Source: Diogma glabrata | Taxonomy: Eukaryota; Arthropoda; Insecta; Diptera; Cylindrotomidae | Direction of reading: 5' to 3' | Length of the DNA: 64,000 bases | Assembly (NCBI GenBank): GCA_963693315.1 | Contig: OY856188.1 | Span: 264,177,162-264,241,161 of the forward strand | In this document: in pieces, positions 1 to 12,782 of the stretch | Layout: the number at the start of each line of letters is the position of its first letter | Position numbering within the stretch: position 1 is the first letter of the stretch | The notes under the pieces: model-generated | Databases searched by the model: none | What the model was told of the DNA's origin: nothing | What the model saw: the letters and a program-made list of their open reading frames with translations, nothing else | Position numbers and translations under genes: made by a program

Positions 1-1629
<1,629 letters not shown>

Positions 1630-1936
1630 ATTAGTTGTTTATTACGACATGATCTTAATGTTATTATTCATTTTATAGATTTAGTTTTATATATTGAGAA
1701 AAAATTTGACTATAAGAAGTACTAAACATTATTACTTACTCTTAGCCTAATGCAGCTGTTGGTCCTATCGGCGTTGTCTACTCACTATTGACTATCCCGC
1801 CACCTTCCAAATGTATCCCATCCCGGTATCCCGGTATCCCATACGATTTCGATTACAATAAAATATTTATTTTTCCTTTAAACACCTTAATTAATTTGGT
1901 TCCTTTTACAGTACTTATAGTTTTGTGTAATTAAGT

Positions 1937-2105
1937 ATCTAAATATTCACTTAAACTATTGAATTTAGTATCTGATTTTCTAAATATTCACTTAAATTAT
2001 TGAACTTAGTATTAGATTTTCTGATTATTCACTTAAACTATTGAACTTAGTGTCAGATTTTCTGATTATTCACTTAAACTGGACTTAGCATCAGATTTTC
2101 TGATT
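1937..2105. repeat. 41-bp tandem repeat, about four copies
   Basis: The word TATTCACTTAAA recurs at 1944, 1985, 2026 and 2067, an exact 41-bp period. The last copy has a short internal deletion. The array is bracketed by a related block (TTTCGATTACAATAAAATAT near 1847 and a near-identical one near 2104), so the array may lie inside a direct duplication. Confidence 0.85.
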
Positions 2106-2734
2106 TCGATTATAATAAAATATTTATTCTTTTTAACAATTTTTCTTAACCCATAAAAATAATTTGACCACTTTCGTTCGTAGTCTACTACCGTCTCTCT
2201 TCTCTAATTTTTTCGATTTTCTGAGTTTTGAGGAAAAAATAAAAAAATTGCAATACTTGCAATTTTTGATGGGAAAAAAAATTTATACAAATTTTATAAT
2301 TTTCTATAGAAATAGAAAACCATTTCCGTCACTTGCAGACTGGAATAGGAACAACGAAGGTTATTTTATTCAAATATCACCGTTGAGGTAATTGTCCATG
2401 AAAACTTCATATATCATGAGAAAAAATTTGAAATAATAAAAGAAATAAGACCACGAAGGTGTTGGACTGGATTTAAGAAATGCAAGTGACAATGGTGTGA
2501 GAAAGGTTGTTACCATAGGGTAACACGGAATAGGGATAAAGGGGATTTTCAATTCCTAACACATTCGTAATTTTTCTATTTCTGTATAATCACGTAATTC
2601 GCGTACATGTCTGTATTTGTATTGGAGTAGCAGGGTTTACCAATCAAACTCCATACTGTGACTAGTCCGGAGCACCCAAATAACCTAATCTAGCTACGCG
2701 ACCTGCTATGCCGCTTTATTGGTTCGCCAATGAA
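2106..2734. other. Intergenic DNA, no gene recognised
   Basis: AT-rich sequence with short open frames at 2164-2391 (+) and 2370-2552 (-). Neither shows a motif, signal peptide or splice context. A somewhat less AT-rich stretch at about 2600-2740 has no feature I can name. Confidence 0.4.
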
Positions 2735-3941
2735 AAAGCTCTTCATTACAAAGTGCAAGCATGTTTTTATCTCTGTTTAGAAATTTATTACAAAACTAAC
2801 ACGAAACATCAAGACGTTGCCGGAAAATTATAACAGATCATAAATTAACATAATTTAGTGAAAAGATGTTACACTCAAAAAACTGCTCAAAACCTCTCCA
2901 TTTAGCGTTTCGAGAAAATATTACAAAATCACAAATTCATATTTTTTTCAATATTCCAAAAATATTTTAAAAATTAAATAAATCAAACTCTTTTCAAAAT
3001 TCCAAAAATATTCCAAAAATTAGAATAAAATCAAATATTTAAACTTTTTCTAAATTCCAATATTATTCCAAAAGTTCTTAAAAATTCGACCTTTTTCCAA
3101 AATTCTAAAAATTTTGCAAAAATCCTTACAAAATCAAAAAATGAAACTGTTTTCAAAATTTCAAAAATTATAATAAAATCAAAAATTTACATTTTTCAAA
3201 ATTCTTAAAATATTCCAAAAATTCTTACAAAATCAAACATTTAAACTTTTTCCATAATTCTAGATATATTGCAAAAATTATTACAAAATCAAAAATACAA
3301 ACTTTTTTCAAAATTCCAAAAATATTTCAAAAACTATAACAAATTCAAAAATTTCCATGTCCAATTTCATTTTTAATTACATTTACGTCATAAAAACAGC
3401 TACATTTTTTTTTCCAAAAAGTTGGCTAAAACAATCAATGAAATCGTTTTTTGACACGCTTGACATTATTTTTTTGACAAACTTATAATGCCATAATTCT
3501 CTATAATAATAATAAAATTTCATATCAAACAACCAACTAATTTTATTTTTTCCAAAAAATTGGTAAAAAAAATAAACAAAAATCTTTCTTTTGACACACT
3601 TGCAACATTTTTGTGACAAACTTATAATGCAATAATCTAGATTTTAGTCTCACATACCAATCCCGACCATCAAGATTTCTCCAAATTCAATGTTCCTACT
3701 CGTAATCACTTAAAATGAACGTTTTTTTTTAAATTTTTGAAATCCGTCCAGCGCTTTTCTAGATTTCGTAGGCTGTGACAGCCGACAGAAAAACATTTTT
3801 TGTTTTGCTTTTTTAGAATCAGTAGGTCCTATAACGTCGAGAAATGCCAAAAAAGTGGGGGTAAGAATTTTACTTTTAGCTCATGAATGCAATACTTAGG
3901 TCTTTCAGACCGAAGTAATTAGGTCTTTCAGACCGAAGTAA
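2735..3941 (+). mobile_element. HX family (Helentron/HINE-like) copy A, 5'-truncated
   Basis: This copy matches the full-length copies at 15461-17566 and 37048-38951. It has the conserved block around the words CCTCTCCATTTAGCG, then degenerate CAAAATTCCAAAAATATT repeats, then tandem blocks with GACAAACTTATAATG. It ends with a block containing AGAATCAGTAGGTCCTA and a terminal hairpin, GGTCTTTCAGACC followed by GAAGTAA. The terminal 23 bp with the hairpin are duplicated (3899-3918 and 3922-3941). It lacks the 5' end seen at 4927 and 15461. No coding capacity. Confidence 0.7.
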
Positions 3942-4394
3942 TTTCAAGTCATACCCTCATTACCCGCATGGAAGGATTAGTTTTTATTGTTTTGAAAATT
4001 TTTTTTATTTTTGATCTACGGGTGTGACAACCTCGCGTACTCCAGTCCCTGCCACGAGTCATACGAGGTGATTTGAGATATCACATACCACTGGCAATAG
4101 CGGTGAGATATCACATTTTTGTAAAAATTTGCTATTTACTTTTTAATTTACTTTTATTTTCTCAATTCTATCATAAAATATTGGCCTCTGTCATATTTTG
4201 TTACTGATAGGATTTTTTGTTTAGTTATCCATTCTTTAACCAAAAATATAAAAAAACAAAAACAGAAAGATTAACGTCCATCAACACCTTTGAACGTATG
4301 GTGTTGAGGGACCTTGGTCTTAAAAGGTTTTTATGTATTATTGTGACACATATTGTAATTCCTACTACACAACAAATTTTATTAAAAAAAAAAT
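3942..4394. repeat. Spacer with a short dispersed repeat (GATATCAC family)
   Basis: About 4010-4120 carries a small repeat with GATCTACGGGTGTGACA and AGATATCACATACCACTGGC. It recurs at about 18425-18500 (+) and about 29190-29315 (-). Positions 4165-4240 resemble 29500-29570. The open frame at 4217-4441 has no motif and is not called. Confidence 0.5.
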
Positions 4395-4926
4395 ACAAAC
4401 AATTTATTTTATTTTTTTCAAAAAAATTGGGTAAAAAATAAATAAAAATCTCTCTTTTGACACACTTGACAACATTTTTTTGACAAACTTATAATGCATT
4501 AATCTAGATTTTGGTCTCACATACCATCTCGTCCATCAAAATTTCTCCAAATTTAATGTTCCTACTCGTAATCACTTAAAATGAAAGTTTTTTAAGCATA
4601 AAATATGCAAATTTCCTTGTTTTGACACACGTGACGATTTTGTTGACACACTTCCGGTACAGTTATCGAAATCATCGTCCTTTCGGCTCTTCCCATAGAG
4701 CAAACCTATCCTATTTGTAGAAAAAAAAATTTTGAAATCCGTCCAGCGGTTTTCTAGATTTCGTAGGTTGTGACGGACGGCCGGCCGGCCGACAGACAGA
4801 CATACATTTGTTTTGCTTTTTTAGAATCAGTAGGTCCTAAAACGTCGAGAAATGCCAATAAACTGGAGATAAGAATTTCACTTTTAGCTCATGAATGTAA
4901 TATTTAGGGCTTTTAGACCGGAGTTA
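4395..4926 (+). mobile_element. HX family copy B, 3' part only
   Basis: 3' half of the HX repeat: the TTGACACACTTGACAAC block, the TCCGTCCAGCG block with a GGCC-rich run near 4780-4800, the GTAGGTCCTAAAACGTCGAG block and the terminal hairpin (GGCTTTTAGACC, then GGAGTTA). Its last base abuts the first base of copy C, giving a direct head-to-tail junction at 4926/4927. Confidence 0.7.
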
Positions 4927-5497
4927 TATGGAGGTGTTGAAATCTCAAGCTCTGATATATCAAGACTTCGGTCTGGGTTAAGGATTTTGATATAGTTTTC
5001 GGCCAAAAACTTTTATGAGGACATTGTTTTTAGCTTTGGGCAGCGATGTATATCAAACATAAAACTCTTTGTTAAAGTACGTATGTATTTTTTAACTCTT
5101 AGAAATTTATGGCAAAACTAACACAAAACATCAATTCGTTGCAGGGAAATTATATTAGCAAACTACTCAAAAACCTCTCCATTTAGATTTTCGAAAAAAT
5201 ATTTCAAAATCAAAAATTCATATTTCTTTCAAAATTCCAAAAGTATTCTAAAAATTATAATAAAAAAAAAGTTGAAACTATTTTTCAAAATTCTAAAAAT
5301 ATTCCAAAAATTATAACAAAATCAAAAATTGAAACCTTTTCCAATATTCTTAAAATATTGCGACAATTATAACATAATCAAAATACAACATTTTTTCAAA
5401 TTTCTAAAAATATTCCAAAAATTATTACAAAATCAAAAAACTTTTTCCAAAATTCTAAAAACATCGCAAAAATTATAACAAAATCAAAACATATAAC
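4927..5497 (+). mobile_element. HX family copy C, 5' part only
   Basis: Begins with the family 5' end TATGGAGG and has the subterminal word GACTTCGGTCTG at 4964-4975. It then runs into the degenerate CAAAATTCTAAAAATATT repeats and stops at about 5497, where the LINE 5' leader begins. The remaining 3' part is not found after the LINE, so this is a truncation and not a simple interruption. Confidence 0.65.
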
Positions 5498-6214
5498 ATT
5501 CTTATTTCGGAGTCAGACGAAGAAGGTGGTCTCCTAAATTTTAAAAGAAAAAGAACAAAAAAAACAAATATAATCGAAAATAGAAAAATAAGTGTTATAA
5601 GTGTTGATAAGTGTTAATAAGTAGCTATTAAGTGTTATAGTGTTTGTGTTAGTGTTTATAAAATTAAAAGCATTGAAGAACGAACGCGTACAATTATATA
5701 ATTGGTGAGATTGTTCTTTATTAAAAAATTATTTGGTATTTTGTGTTAACTGTTACCAAGGGGTAGGCAGGTAAAATTTTACCTTTTATTGCTTTGATGT
5801 AATAAATTTATTTATTATTGTAAAGCATAAATTTGTCTTGGTAACAGAAAACAAAAAATTTCGTTTTGGTTGTTAGTGATTTTTTTTGGATTGATTGATA
5901 TTTTTTTTTTGTGAAGTTTTTTACATGATCTAGCTCCTCTCACCTCGGACTTATTTTAGGAGTTGGAAAATATCAGTTAGTTGATTATGAAATGTCTTTT
6001 TTTTTAATAAAAGTTAGAAATTTAGAATTTAACCCTTCATTTGAACTCTTCAATTTTGTTAGTGTCTTTTGTGTCCCCATTTTTTGCTTTTCTCTTATCG
6101 TGCTACTGTTGCATGAAATCTGCTATCGTGTTTTTGTGACAGAGATACCAAGTCTCTTTTGTACTGTTTAGTGTTGAGGCTAGGCCTGGCGGAATTTCAG
6201 TAGCTTTGCTTGCA

Positions 6215-7159
6215 ATGTCAAAGGGTAAGTCTTTGTCTCAACAAAATGGCAGCAGAGTGAACCAACAGCTTAGCATTGACTTCACCAACATAAGGGGTCT
6301 CAATTCGAATCTAAACGAGGTTCATCACTACATCGAAAAAAATAAACCAGACATATTGTTTCTTACCGAAACAATTGTTAGTGGCAAAGCATCGAAGTTG
6401 GATCCCGATAAATACCGGATACCTAGTTACGAAATGAAACATTCCTTTTATAACAAGCATGGTGTTTGTGTATTTGTTCGAGATTCACTTTCATGTATGA
6501 GAATTAAGACCTACGAGTTGAACTCTAAGCACCATAATTCTATAGCACTGAAGATCTCAGGTGTTGATGAAACTATGTTTATAATAGGATTATATAGATC
6601 CCCAAATTCTCCCCCAGGATGTCCCTTTTTCGATCAAATATCGGCTAATCTAGACAAGATTACCACGGACTACCCTACAGCAAGACTGGCCATTTTTGGA
6701 GACTTTAATTTTCATAATAAACAATGGCTTAAGTATTCATCGCGCACTGACGACGTACGAAGACAAGCCAAACTGAAACTCGCAGATTATCACGGTTTGA
6801 CGCAAATGATAGAGTGCCCCACTAGAATCTCAGACAATTCACATCATAACAATAATTTGCTGGAACTGTTTTTGACAAACGAATCAGATACTACGAAGAC
6901 ACAAGTTGAACAACCCCTCGGAACATCGGACCATCTACTAATATCAGCAATAGTGCAATTTACATCGCCGACACAAATTAAAACAAATCCTCGTCGCGTT
7001 TGGAACTATAAACGCGCCAACTGGGAGGGACTGAGAAACTTTTATGATGAAACACCTTGGAAAACTATTTTTTGTGTTGATCAAGATCCTAGCACATCGG
7101 CAATAAGAATGTCTGAAATCATAAAAGACGGAATGCGGCGGTTTATTCCAAATCGATAA
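6215..7159 (+). pseudogene. LINE ORF2, AP-endonuclease domain (stop-terminated part)
   Basis: N-terminal half of the LINE polyprotein. The endonuclease nicks target DNA to prime reverse transcription. Visible motifs in order are NIRGLNSN near the start, LFLTET (catalytic Glu), IIGLYRSPNS, FGDFNFH (catalytic Asp) and GTSDH (final Asp-His pair), the full exonuclease-endonuclease-phosphatase set. I take ATG 6215 as the start; an open TTG codon lies at 6206. The frame ends at TAA 7157-7159, but the next codons continue the LINE protein in the same frame. The TAA is therefore a nonsense mutation and not the natural end. Confidence 0.8.
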
Positions 7160-8803
7160 ATCACTCCTAAAACTCCTAAAATTTGGTTCACGCGGGATGT
7201 TGATGAGGCAGTGAGGAATAAACGCAAAGCATTTTAGACATATAACGCTAGTAAAACACCTGAAACCCAAAGCGCCTATAAGAAAGCCAGAAATATTAGT
7301 AAATACAAAATAGACTTGGACAAAGAAGCGTTTTTCCAGAAGAAAGCAAAGAAATTCGCCAAGCGGCCATCTGGCTCACGTAGTTTCTTTCAGGCAGTTA
7401 AATCAGTCCAGAGCAATTTTACTCGATCCTCTATTCCAACCTTAGTTCTAAATGACATTCCCGTGAGCGACTCGAAAGAGAAGGCGGATCTTTTGGGTCG
7501 TATATTCGCAGAAAACTCAAACATAGTTGAACCTCTCCATTCTCCTACACTCATTCCCCCAGTTGTAACGAAAATGAAACCAATTATTTTTCGTTGCAAT
7601 ATTGTACGGAAATTGCATCTTTCTATCAATATCAACAAATCGGCTGGCCCCGACGGTATTCCACCCCTCATTCTTAAAAAATTTGCTAGGCAACTGGCTG
7701 CAATTCTAACAATAATTTTCTATTTATCTTATAAAACCGGAATATTTCCCGACTCTTGGAAGCTGGCCAGCGTTCAATCCATACAAAAGAAAGGCAGTAA
7801 GATAGATCCTAACAATTATAGACCAATTGCAATTCTGTCGGTTTTAGCTAAAATATTTGAAAAATATGTAAACTACAATTTAAAATATTATTTAGAGGTG
7901 TCGCGAATTATTGATGATAAACAGTATGGTTTTCGTAGAAGTGATCGAGAGGTTTCGAGAACAGGTGATCTGTTAGCCTGCGTATCCCATCTCCGGAACA
8001 AATTCCTGGAAAACCACGGTGAAACATTCAGTATTTCACTTGACATTTCTAAAGCATTTGATAAAGTGTGGCATAAAAATCTCATAGCTAAATTAAAATC
8101 TTATAGCATAGACCATCTTACTGTCTCATGGATTCATAGTTTTCTTACAGGTCGCCAATTTCATGTTAATTTAGATGGTATTACATCCAATATTTTCACA
8201 ACCAATGCTGGGGCTCCCCAAGGTTCTGCACTCTCACCAACCTTGTTTCTTCTATACACTAATGACTTACTTATTTCCACAGTACACCCCATCCATAGTT
8301 TTGCTGATGACAGCACATTGCATGCATCACATGCATCTCCTAAATCATGCATCACATGCATCTCTCGATCTCATACTGCAGTTACCACTGATAGAGAGCT
8401 GCTAATTGATTTTATCAACAAAGATCTGGAGCGTATAATGGAATGGGGAGATCGTAATCTTGTTTCATTTAATCCAACCAAAACCAAACTATCCCGTCTT
8501 TCACGAATAGAGCGACATAAAAATTTAACTTTAGCGAATAACTTTAGCGAATTCTCCTCTAAGAAAATTCAAAATGATGGAAGGATATCGTGTGCGCAGC
8601 ATAATCGACAAACAAGAGCAGCCGAGTTATCCCATCCATTTGTTGTACAAATACCACGTTGTAGAACTGTGTCCTTTCAGAACGTCTATTTTAATAGAGT
8701 GGCCAAATTGTGGAACTCAATGCCTCCCTCTGTATTTCCCGATGAATTTTCCCCTCAGACATTTAAAGAAAATGTCCATAATCATTTAAAACAATTAGTA
8801 TAG
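7160..8803 (+). pseudogene. LINE ORF2, reverse transcriptase domain (continuation)
   Basis: Same reading frame as the endonuclease half, separated by TAA 7157-7159, with a second nonsense codon TAG at 7235-7237. Uninterrupted from 7238 to TAG 8801-8803. Motifs: SAGPDGIPP, NNYRPIAILS, QYGFRR, SLDISKAFDKVWH (motif A Asp), GAPQGSALSP (motif B) and SFADDSTLH (motif C, FADD at about 8300-8311). A tail with RTRAAELSHPF and KLWNSMPPSVFP follows. Between NPTKTK and the tail, the thumb region usual in these proteins looks shortened, so I infer an internal deletion near 8490-8510. A short direct repeat (ATGCATCACATGCATCT, near 8321 and 8347) follows FADD. Confidence 0.75.
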
Positions 8804-8950
8804 TTACCCCTATTTCCCCATTCCTTCCATTTTCCTCATCTCCTTCCTTTATAGTTGACATGGTATCTTCGGATATACGAAGACTCTAAATAATGAATAT
8901 TTCATATTTAGTGTGCTAAACATGTCTAACTAATTAATAAAAAAAAATAT

Positions 8951-10100
8951 CAACACAATCCGTATCATCATAGAGCAATCAAACGAATGGAATTCACCAC
9001 TGCATCTCCCCTTCGTGGATTTCGAACGCGCGTTCGACTCAATCAACATAAGGGTGATATGGAAGACACTTTGTGAAATGGGCGTCCGAAGAAAATAGTT
9101 GATCTAATCAAAGAAATGTATCGGGATACTGGAAACAGAATACAGTACAAAGGACAGCAAAGTGATAAATACTACAACCACCGAGGAGTGAGACAAGGCT
9201 GTGTACTATCCCGCTACTATTCCTAATAGTACTACATAGTATCATGAGAAAGATCGATGATACAAGTCCAAATGGAACACAACAAGACGGCTCAATGATC
9301 TAGACTACGCAGATGACATCTGTTTACCTACACACACATACTGACATGCAGCAGAAATACAGAAGCTATCAGCCCTTGCACATGAAGTCGGTCTCAACAT
9401 TAATATCAGAAAGACAAAGTCTATGAGATTGAACACCAAAAAAACGATAACACCAATTACCATCAACAATACACAAGTGGACGAAGTTGACAAATTTGTG
9501 TACCTTGGATGTACTGTAGCAAAAACAGGCGGGACTGAAGAAGATATCAGTCAGCGTATTAACAAAGCCAGAAATACGTTCCACATGCTTCACAAGATCT
9601 GGAATGCATCCGTCCTGTCAAGAAAGACAAAGCTACGAATGTTCAATGCATGTGTCAAGTCAGTACTGCTGTATGGGTGTGAAACGTGGAAACAAACAAG
9701 AAAGATCACAAATAAACTACAGGTGTTTATGAACAAATGCCTGAGAAGACTGATCAAATGCTTCTGGCCGAATACCATCAGTAGCCAGGAACTTCTACGG
9801 CAGACAGATCAGTTAGACATTGAGTCCGAGATAAAACAAAGTAAATGGAGATGGATAGGACATACACTGAGGAAATCAGTTGAAGATATAACAAGAATGT
9901 CCCTAGAGTGGAATCCACAAGGTAAAAGGAGAGTTGGAAGACCACCCATGATGTGGAAGAAAACGGTGCTAGCTGAAGCAAAACAAATCGGCAAGACATG
10001 TGGTGAGCTGAAAGCGATTGCCCCCAACAGAGCTAGATGGTCCAGTCTAGTAGACGCCCTATGCTCCTAAGTGGAGATAAAGGAAAAAAAAAATAATAAT
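8951..10100 (+). mobile_element. Second LINE, 5'-truncated, RTE-like 3' end
   Basis: Begins directly after the A-rich tail of the first LINE, inside a reverse transcriptase domain, and ends in AATAATAATAAT at about 10090-10102. Short 3' microsatellites of this kind are typical of RTE-type elements. The RT carries indels and stops upstream of 9423. I infer that one LINE inserted next to the other; the order cannot be read. Confidence 0.65.
8960..10070 (+). pseudogene. LINE reverse transcriptase, C-terminal half, frameshifted
   Basis: Pieces of an RT. The motif A region reads VDFERAFDSI (about 9020-9050), motif B RGVRQGCVLS (about 9184-9215), and motif C YADD (about 9306-9317). Frame changes and a stop separate these from a clean frame at 9423-10070 (215 codons). 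That frame has the thumb motifs VDKFVYLGCTV, LLYGCETW and KWRWIGHTLRK and the C-terminal GKRRVGRPPMMW and RARWSSLVDALCS boxes typical of RTE/CR1-type polymerases. ATG 9423 is not a real start, only the first Met after the last break. Confidence 0.7.
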
Positions 10101-10479
10101 AATGTCAACGTTGGAATCTGAGATTGATACAACTCCTGTTATATACGGCTTCGGATACAACAACTATTTACAAGTGGATACATTTAGATATATCTAAATT
10201 GGGGAATTCAACAAGTGACATACAAGGACGAAGGTCGCTTGCAACATTGAAGTCAACAATCAACTATAATAAGATAAGTTTCTGTATATTTTACTATTAC
10301 TAAATTCTTTGAATCTTTTTTTGACTTATATTTAGATCATAATGGTCTTATAAATTAGAGTATCTTAGAGATTTTTTCCGTGGTAGAGTGCTCTCACGTT
10401 CTCGTACATACATTTATTAGGTAAAATTAAATAAACCCTTAGATAAATAGATACCGTAGGTATCTATTTCTAAATTGAA
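10101..10479. other. Intergenic DNA, no gene recognised
   Basis: About 380 bp between the LINE tail and the gag remnant. I see no open frame of note and no repeat shared with the rest of the window. A short GATACCGTAGGTATC inverted repeat occurs near 10450. Confidence 0.4.
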
Positions 10480-11214
10480 AAGCCCAGGCTTAACACCGTT
10501 GTCGGTATCGAGATTGTGATCTTCGCTGAAGCTTGGAACTGTGGAAGTAGAATCGATTTCTTGACTCTGGTCGAGGCATTCGATTCATTTGTTGAAGCTA
10601 GCGTTCTATTCTATCCAGACATGGTTCCATAGTGGAGAATTTTGGGGATGTTGTTAACTGTCATTGATATGTTTGTGTTGTTGGACGCTACTTGTTGTAT
10701 GACATCGTCTCAAACATTTTGTCAGCCATCTGGCTAAGGTCTGTACCGGATTTGTTTCGAGCTGGGCGGCTAAGGCGATATGGATAATCAATGGCATCCG
10801 TCTTTTCCAGAGAGACCGTATTATTTTTTCTTAGAAGTTTTGACCTGCCATAGATGCTTTATATGACGCAACGTCTCGGAGGGTAAAGCGACCAAACCGA
10901 GCTCATTTTTGGGCAAAAGTGTTTCGACGTGACGCTCGTTGGACGGTGCTAGTCGTTCCAGCAATGTTTTTTTAGACCATCATATTTGTTGGTTTCGGGC
11001 AACCTGTCAATGACGTCCGCAACCATCTCGCACTTTTTTGGGTAAGGCAGTGCAGCAAGTGCAGGTATTTCTGCTTATCACTTATGGTGTTCTGATATTC
11101 AAACGTTTGTTTTGCTAAGTTCAATGCTAATGTGTGGATTTTATAAGCAGAATGGTTGCCGCTCTCGTTAGACGTAACGCTGAGCGTCGATTTAAGTATC
11201 GGGTCCTTTTTCAA
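10480..11214 (-). pseudogene. Ty3/gypsy gag remnant
   Basis: Read on the minus strand from 11214 downwards. An open segment (10972-11214) has KQKYLHLLHCL, equivalent to the capsid helix preceding the LPPE-type motif. After a stop the reading continues through ELGRFTLRDVAS-like sequence, MAGQNF and IIRSLWKRRMPL, then ALAAQLETNPVQTL. That order (SLAG, LRSLWLQRLP, LADK) is the familiar capsid pattern of arthropod Ty3/gypsy gag. At least two nonsense codons and frame changes break it. No pol follows, so it is an orphan fragment. Confidence 0.6.
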
Positions 11215-11394
11215 GCAAATTAATTAATTGTTTAGCGCTGCCTTGTGACTTGCGAGTTCAACGATATATAGTAATTCGAACAGAGTCCGAACATTTAAAA
11301 TGCCTTCTGATTGTATTACAACGACCCATTGATTACGGTATTATTTTAACAGCATCGAAATGTGTTTTTCGTAACTTATCTTTAAATTGTTTAA

Positions 11395-11632
11395 ATCATG
11401 CTAATTTTATATTAAAAATGCAGTTAATCTATCTTCTGATAAAATTTCGAATATAAACGAGCTTTCACAACCAACTTCAGAAGGTCAAGCGCAACGTTTC
11501 GTTAAGATTTTAAAAACTTTCTATTCTCCACAAAAAGGAAAACAAGATTATAATTGGCCAGTAGAATGTCAAGCGCCAATCAACAAATCTGGGCCGTATC
11601 AGCTAAAGTTTGTCTACTCGCCCTTCTATTAG
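11395..11632 (+). pseudogene. Fragment of an unidentified gene, unit 1 copy
   Basis: Shares about 220 bp with 30030-30260. The shared frame encodes NAVNLSSDKISNINELSQP, then a QRFVKILKTFYSPQKGKQDY segment, and in this copy stays open to a TAG at about 11630. The upstream part seen in unit 2 (from ATG 29960) is replaced here by unrelated sequence, so this copy lacks its start. I do not recognise the protein. The divergent continuation after QDY in the two copies may reflect a lost exon boundary or decay. Confidence 0.4.
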
Positions 11633-12279
11633 AAAAGTTTAGAATTACTACAGACCCGAGTAAGTACTTGACTTTTGATCACAAATTCGATGTACCCCGG
11701 CATACTCGATGTCTTCCATATTTTCATTCAAAAGAACACACATGATAAACATTATGTTTTCGCTAGAGTGAAAAAGTAAACAAAATTTAACTCCACCAGA
11801 TGTGAAACATACAAAGCAGTGAAATGATTTCAAAAGGATATAAATAGTAAAAATATATCCATTTCTGTATAGATCGATCAGCTTATATGACAGGCTTATT
11901 AGTCATTACATAACAAGCAAAGAAACGTAAAATCAATTCTAAAAAAAGTAAGATATTTTTTACTGCAGGAGGATTGATGTAATGATATTTCCCCATTTAA
12001 CTGTTACTATCACCCTACCCTTCGACTACCTTTAAACGACTCTAGCGTTAACACTAAACATTGTTGAAAAACACACTATAACCATCTTTTGAAATAGCTT
12101 AGCTTATCATTATCTTCCTAAATCAGTAAATAATTAATTAAATGATCAATATCGGTTATAAACAAACAAACATTATATTTCCGCGGAATTGATAAAAATG
12201 CCTGTACACTTTATCTGTGCACATAGTGTTCACACTTCATAATATATAATAATCGTTTTCTTATCGATGATAAAAAACG

Positions 12280-12316
12280 TATAAATACCTATTTTTGAAT
12301 GAAATCAATATCAGTT
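12280..12316 (+). promoter_or_regulatory. Core promoter of MBF2 gene 1
   Basis: TATAAATA at 12280-12287 and an arthropod initiator TCAGTT at 12311-12316. The initiator A lies 33 bp from the first T of the TATA box. The same spacing is kept in all three paralogues. Upstream, GATA-type words (TTGATAAAAATG near 12190, TTTATCTGTGCACA near 12210, TTATCGATGATAA near 12260) are conserved, which suggests but does not prove GATA-factor control. Confidence 0.75.
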
Positions 12317-12357
12317 AACATTTAAACTTTCCGCTTTTAACTACTTAACAACACAAA

Positions 12358-12782
12358 ATGGCAAATTTGATTAAAACTTTATTTGCTCTACTCGTAGCAG
12401 CTTTCGCTATTTGCTCGGTCGTCGATGCTCAAAATCATCTAGTTGTGGGAACAATCAGATCTAATGATTTGATTTTAGACTCGTAAGTTTTATTTTAAAA
12501 ATTTAAATTGTGATCATAAAAAGTGTTAAATCTTATTTCAATTTTTCTAGAACGAACTATAATTCAAATGGTGTTGCTGGACAAATTGTTCAACGTGATA
12601 TTGTTTATAGTGGCGCATATGTTATAAACGCTATTCAAGCTCTTGATATGGCACAAGTTGGAAATGGAGGAGTGGCACAAATTATAAGTGGAGGAGTTGG
12701 TTTCACGTCTACTACAGTTCGATTCCGCGCATTACGTGCTGGTGGTCCATATTCATTCACTCTTATTATTACTGGAAGATAA
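12358..12782 (+). CDS. MBF2-family small secreted protein, gene 1 (two exons)
   Basis: Exon 1 is 12358-12482. A 68-bp intron (12483-12550) has a GTAAGT donor and a TTTCTAG acceptor, and exon 2 is 12551-12782. The product is 118 residues. A signal peptide covers residues 1-24 (hydrophobic LIKTLFALLVAAFAI, cleavage expected after VVDA). The mature domain carries the MBF2 signature: an Asp-Leu-Ile-Leu segment, VINAIQALDM, GNGG, SGGVG, a beta strand with VRFRAL, and a terminal FTLIITGR. The name comes from a silkworm transcription coactivator, yet members with signal peptides like this are presumably secreted and of unknown role. Start chosen because it gives the signal peptide and sits 45 bp after the initiator. 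AATAAA at 12910-12915. Confidence 0.85.

Larger units (their letters stand above)
5498..8950 (+). mobile_element. LINE (non-LTR retrotransposon), Jockey/CR1/L2-like, near full length
   Basis: About 3.4-kb unit. It has a leader of about 700 bp with AGTGTTA-type repeats, one reading frame for endonuclease plus reverse transcriptase, a short 3' UTR and an A-rich tail (AATAAAAAAAAAT near 8937-8950). No gag-like ORF1 is visible. The FADD box and the C-terminal Arg/Thr-rich tail resemble insect L2/CR1/Jockey-superfamily elements, but the clade is not certain. Two nonsense codons make this copy non-functional. Confidence 0.75.
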
